From: an uncultured Mycobacterium sp. | GTDB lineage: Bacteria > Actinomycetota > Actinomycetes > Mycobacteriales > Mycobacteriaceae | Assembly: GCA_900078375.1 (NCBI GenBank) | Contig: FLQS01000024.1 | Location: 1-64,000, forward strand | Direction of reading: 5' to 3' | Length of the DNA: 64,000 nucleotides | Shown: positions 62,756 through 64,000 of the stretch, piece by piece | Position numbering within the stretch: the first letter of the stretch is position 1 | Layout of the letters: each line of letters begins with the position of its first letter | Translations under genes and position numbers: made by a program | Notes under the pieces: model-generated | What the model was told of the DNA's origin: nothing | The model's database searches: none | Seen by the model: only the letters and a program-made list of their open reading frames with translations

Positions 62756-63241
62756 CTAGGCGTGCACGTCCTGGAGCCCCACTGCGTTGCGCAGTCCCGA
62801 GCAGTTGTAGCACCCGACACAACCGACGCAGTCGGTGCATCGGGCACAGCCGATGCAACCCGCGCAGCGACGGCAGGCGAAACAGGCCAGGCACGCCACG
62901 CACTCACGCAACCGGACGGATAGGACGGTGAGTGCGCTGCCTGCGATGACGGCGCTGCCCGCGGTGGCGACCGAGCCGGCGACGACGGCGCTGCCTGCGG
63001 TCGCAACCGAGCCGGCCACGACGGCGCTGCCTGCGGTCGCGATCGCTCCGGCGATGAACGCACTCCCGACGGTGGCGATCGAGTTGGCGACCGCCGCGCT
63101 GTCAAAGGTGCTGATGGATCCGGCGACCACCGCGCTGCGCACGGTGGTGATCGATCCGGCGACGACCGCGCTGTCGGTGGTCGAGACCGAGCCGGCTATC
63201 GCCGGCGACTCGGGTGGGTTCATGACGGCGAGTGATTTCAC
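62756..63241 (-). CDS. 12-residue repeat protein with a 12-cysteine C-x-x-C ladder
   Basis: This 161-residue protein starts at GTG 63241 (ATG 63223 possible). Residues about 17-104 are roughly eight units of 12 residues with the pattern GS[VI]-x-T-x-x-SA-[VAF]-[VI]-A. Then comes 'VRLREC' and a perfectly periodic run in which every third residue is cysteine, 12 cysteines in 34 residues (about 113-146), ending 'GLRNAVGLQDVHA'. No signal peptide or membrane helix. The repeats suggest a beta-solenoid, and the cysteines may bind metal. It is 21 bp upstream of the SDR gene. The family is unknown to me, although similar cysteine ladders occur in some actinobacterial proteins. Confidence 0.7.
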   Translation of the reverse strand: MKSLAVMNPPESPAIAGSVSTTDSAVVAGSITTVRSAVVAGSISTFDSAAVANSIATVGSAFIAGAIATAGSAVVAGSVATAGSAVVAGSVATAGSAVIAGSALTVLSVRLRECVACLACFACRRCAGCIGCARCTDCVGCVGCYNCSGLRNAVGLQDVHA

Positions 63242-63477
63242 GTGACGAGCATGTCAGCCCAAGTGCGGTCCGGCCGCCCGAACCGTTGATCGGTCAACAC
63301 CGAGCTGCGATAATCGGCGGGACTCCATGTCGTTCGTTCGGCCGCTCGACGCGCCGGTCACGGGCTCCTGCCACCCCACCCGACGCATCCCCTTGTGATT
63401 GCAAAGGCATCAGGCGGGGTACGTCACGAGTGCTCGGTCTGGGCGAACCAAGCCCTCGGCGGGGAGAGGAGCGACTG

Positions 63478-64000
63478 ATGCGTAGCGTGCCTGGTGTCAC
63501 CGACCATGTGGTGGTCGTCGGAGCCGGCCTCTCAGGCTTGTCAGCCGCGCTACACCTGGCCGGCCGCGGCCGCTCGGTCACCGTGGTCGAGCGCCACCCG
63601 TTCCCGGGCGGGCGCATGGGCCAGGCCGATATCGCCGGCTACCGGATCGACACCGGCCCGACCGTCCTGACCATGCCCGACATCATCGCCGATGCGTTCA
63701 CCGCGGTCGGTGCGTCGATGGCCGACCATCTCGACCTCATGCCCGTCGACCCGGCCTACCGGGCAACCTTCGCCGACGGCAGTGCACTGGACGTGCACCC
63801 CGGCGCCGGCGCGATGGCTGCGGCGATCGAAGACTTCGCCGGTCCCGAGCAGGCCGCCGGTTATCTGCGGCTGCGTGACTGGCTCACCGAGCTCTACCGG
63901 CTGGAGTTCGACGGCTTCATCGCCGCCAACTTCGCGTCGCCGCTGTCGCTGCTGACCCCGCAGTTGGCCCGGCTGGCCGCGATCGGCGGGTTCCGCGGTT
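63478..64000 (+). CDS. crtI: Phytoene desaturase-like FAD enzyme (crtI), cut by window end
   Basis: The first 174 codons of an FAD-dependent desaturase: 'DHVVVVGAGLSGLSAALHLAG' in pieces (FAD GxGxxG near residue 13), 'VVERHPFPGGRMGQADIAG' and 'RIDTGPTVLTMPDIIAD', the conserved start of CrtI-type phytoene desaturases. ATG 63478 is preceded by GGAGAGGAG. It continues beyond 64000. Carotenoid genes are typical of pigmented, fast-growing mycobacteria. It is divergent from the Cys-ladder gene with a 236-bp interval. Confidence 0.82.
   Translation, partial: MRSVPGVTDHVVVVGAGLSGLSAALHLAGRGRSVTVVERHPFPGGRMGQADIAGYRIDTGPTVLTMPDIIADAFTAVGASMADHLDLMPVDPAYRATFADGSALDVHPGAGAMAAAIEDFAGPEQAAGYLRLRDWLTELYRLEFDGFIAANFASPLSLLTPQLARLAAIGGFRG

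Noticed and set aside
62835..63245. Plus-strand frame opposite the Cys-ladder gene with Ala/Thr/Pro repeats
   Set aside because: The repeat is also visible on this strand, but the frame lacks a ribosome binding site and would destroy the strict cysteine periodicity that indicates selection on the minus strand.

Overview
The window is high-GC DNA with many mycobacterial hallmarks: MmpS/MmpL lipid-export genes, a PGRS-type glycine-repeat protein, DUF732 secreted proteins, F420/deazaflavin-type (DUF385) reductases, a mycothiol-dependent isomerase family member, encapsulin plus cysteine desulfurase, and many GTG starts with ATGA overlaps. It most likely comes from a non-tuberculous, probably fast-growing Mycobacterium (Mycolicibacterium). 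All family assignments were made by eye from translated sequence; no database search was run.

Layout. 0-1.8 kb: the right end of a prophage or satellite (HK97 capsid and two head connectors) that stops at a 3' tRNA fragment, the likely attachment site. 1.9-5.9 kb: a damaged accessory patch with nested IS fragments (IS481-like, IS3), a truncated His-Xaa-Ser maturase hxsC, DinB-like and SRPBCC genes, and an MFS transporter fused in frame to a beheaded rhodanese. 6-7.4 kb: an ArsR operon. 7.7-19 kb: two paralogous ECF sigma/anti-sigma pairs in opposite gene order; a shared promoter motif, YGTAACGS-N16-CAC, recurs at six sites in front of the sigma loci, both DUF417 membrane-protein paralogs and a secreted Pro-rich protein. 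This looks like a local stress regulon. 19-21 kb: a quinone-reductase-like enzyme and a lipoprotein.

21-27.4 kb: a Wadjet/MksBEF-type operon (JetA, JetB, JetC) with no recognisable JetD nuclease; a two-helix membrane protein follows instead. A 79-bp piece of jetA is repeated 3.8 kb away at 31.0 kb, enclosing a signal-peptide PGRS protein without a PE domain and a broken purU. 31-36 kb: a VapBC toxin-antitoxin pair, a TetR/deazaflavin-reductase divergon with two visible operators, and an orphan MmpL. 35.9-38.6 kb: a family 2A encapsulin and its cysteine desulfurase, whose disordered N-terminus carries three evenly spaced motifs. 38.9-40.2 kb: a thioester-domain-like protein with no cysteine. 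40.2-46.7 kb: an organosulfur island, with an ABC importer whose permease gene carries an apparent 1-nt insertion that fuses it to the binding protein, divergent from a glutamine-synthetase-like/LLM-monooxygenase/acyl-CoA-dehydrogenase-like operon.

46.7-64 kb: a DUF2237 protein, a large LuxR-type ATPase regulator, secreted proteins, an HxlR-thioesterase-VTT operon, DUF4185, SRPBCC proteins, a phosphotransferase, an MmpS-MmpL operon preceded by a tandem 17-bp operator-like repeat, and an SDR enzyme co-directional with an odd protein of 12-residue repeats ending in a perfect 12-cysteine C-x-x-C ladder. The start of a phytoene-desaturase-like gene (crtI) runs off the window.
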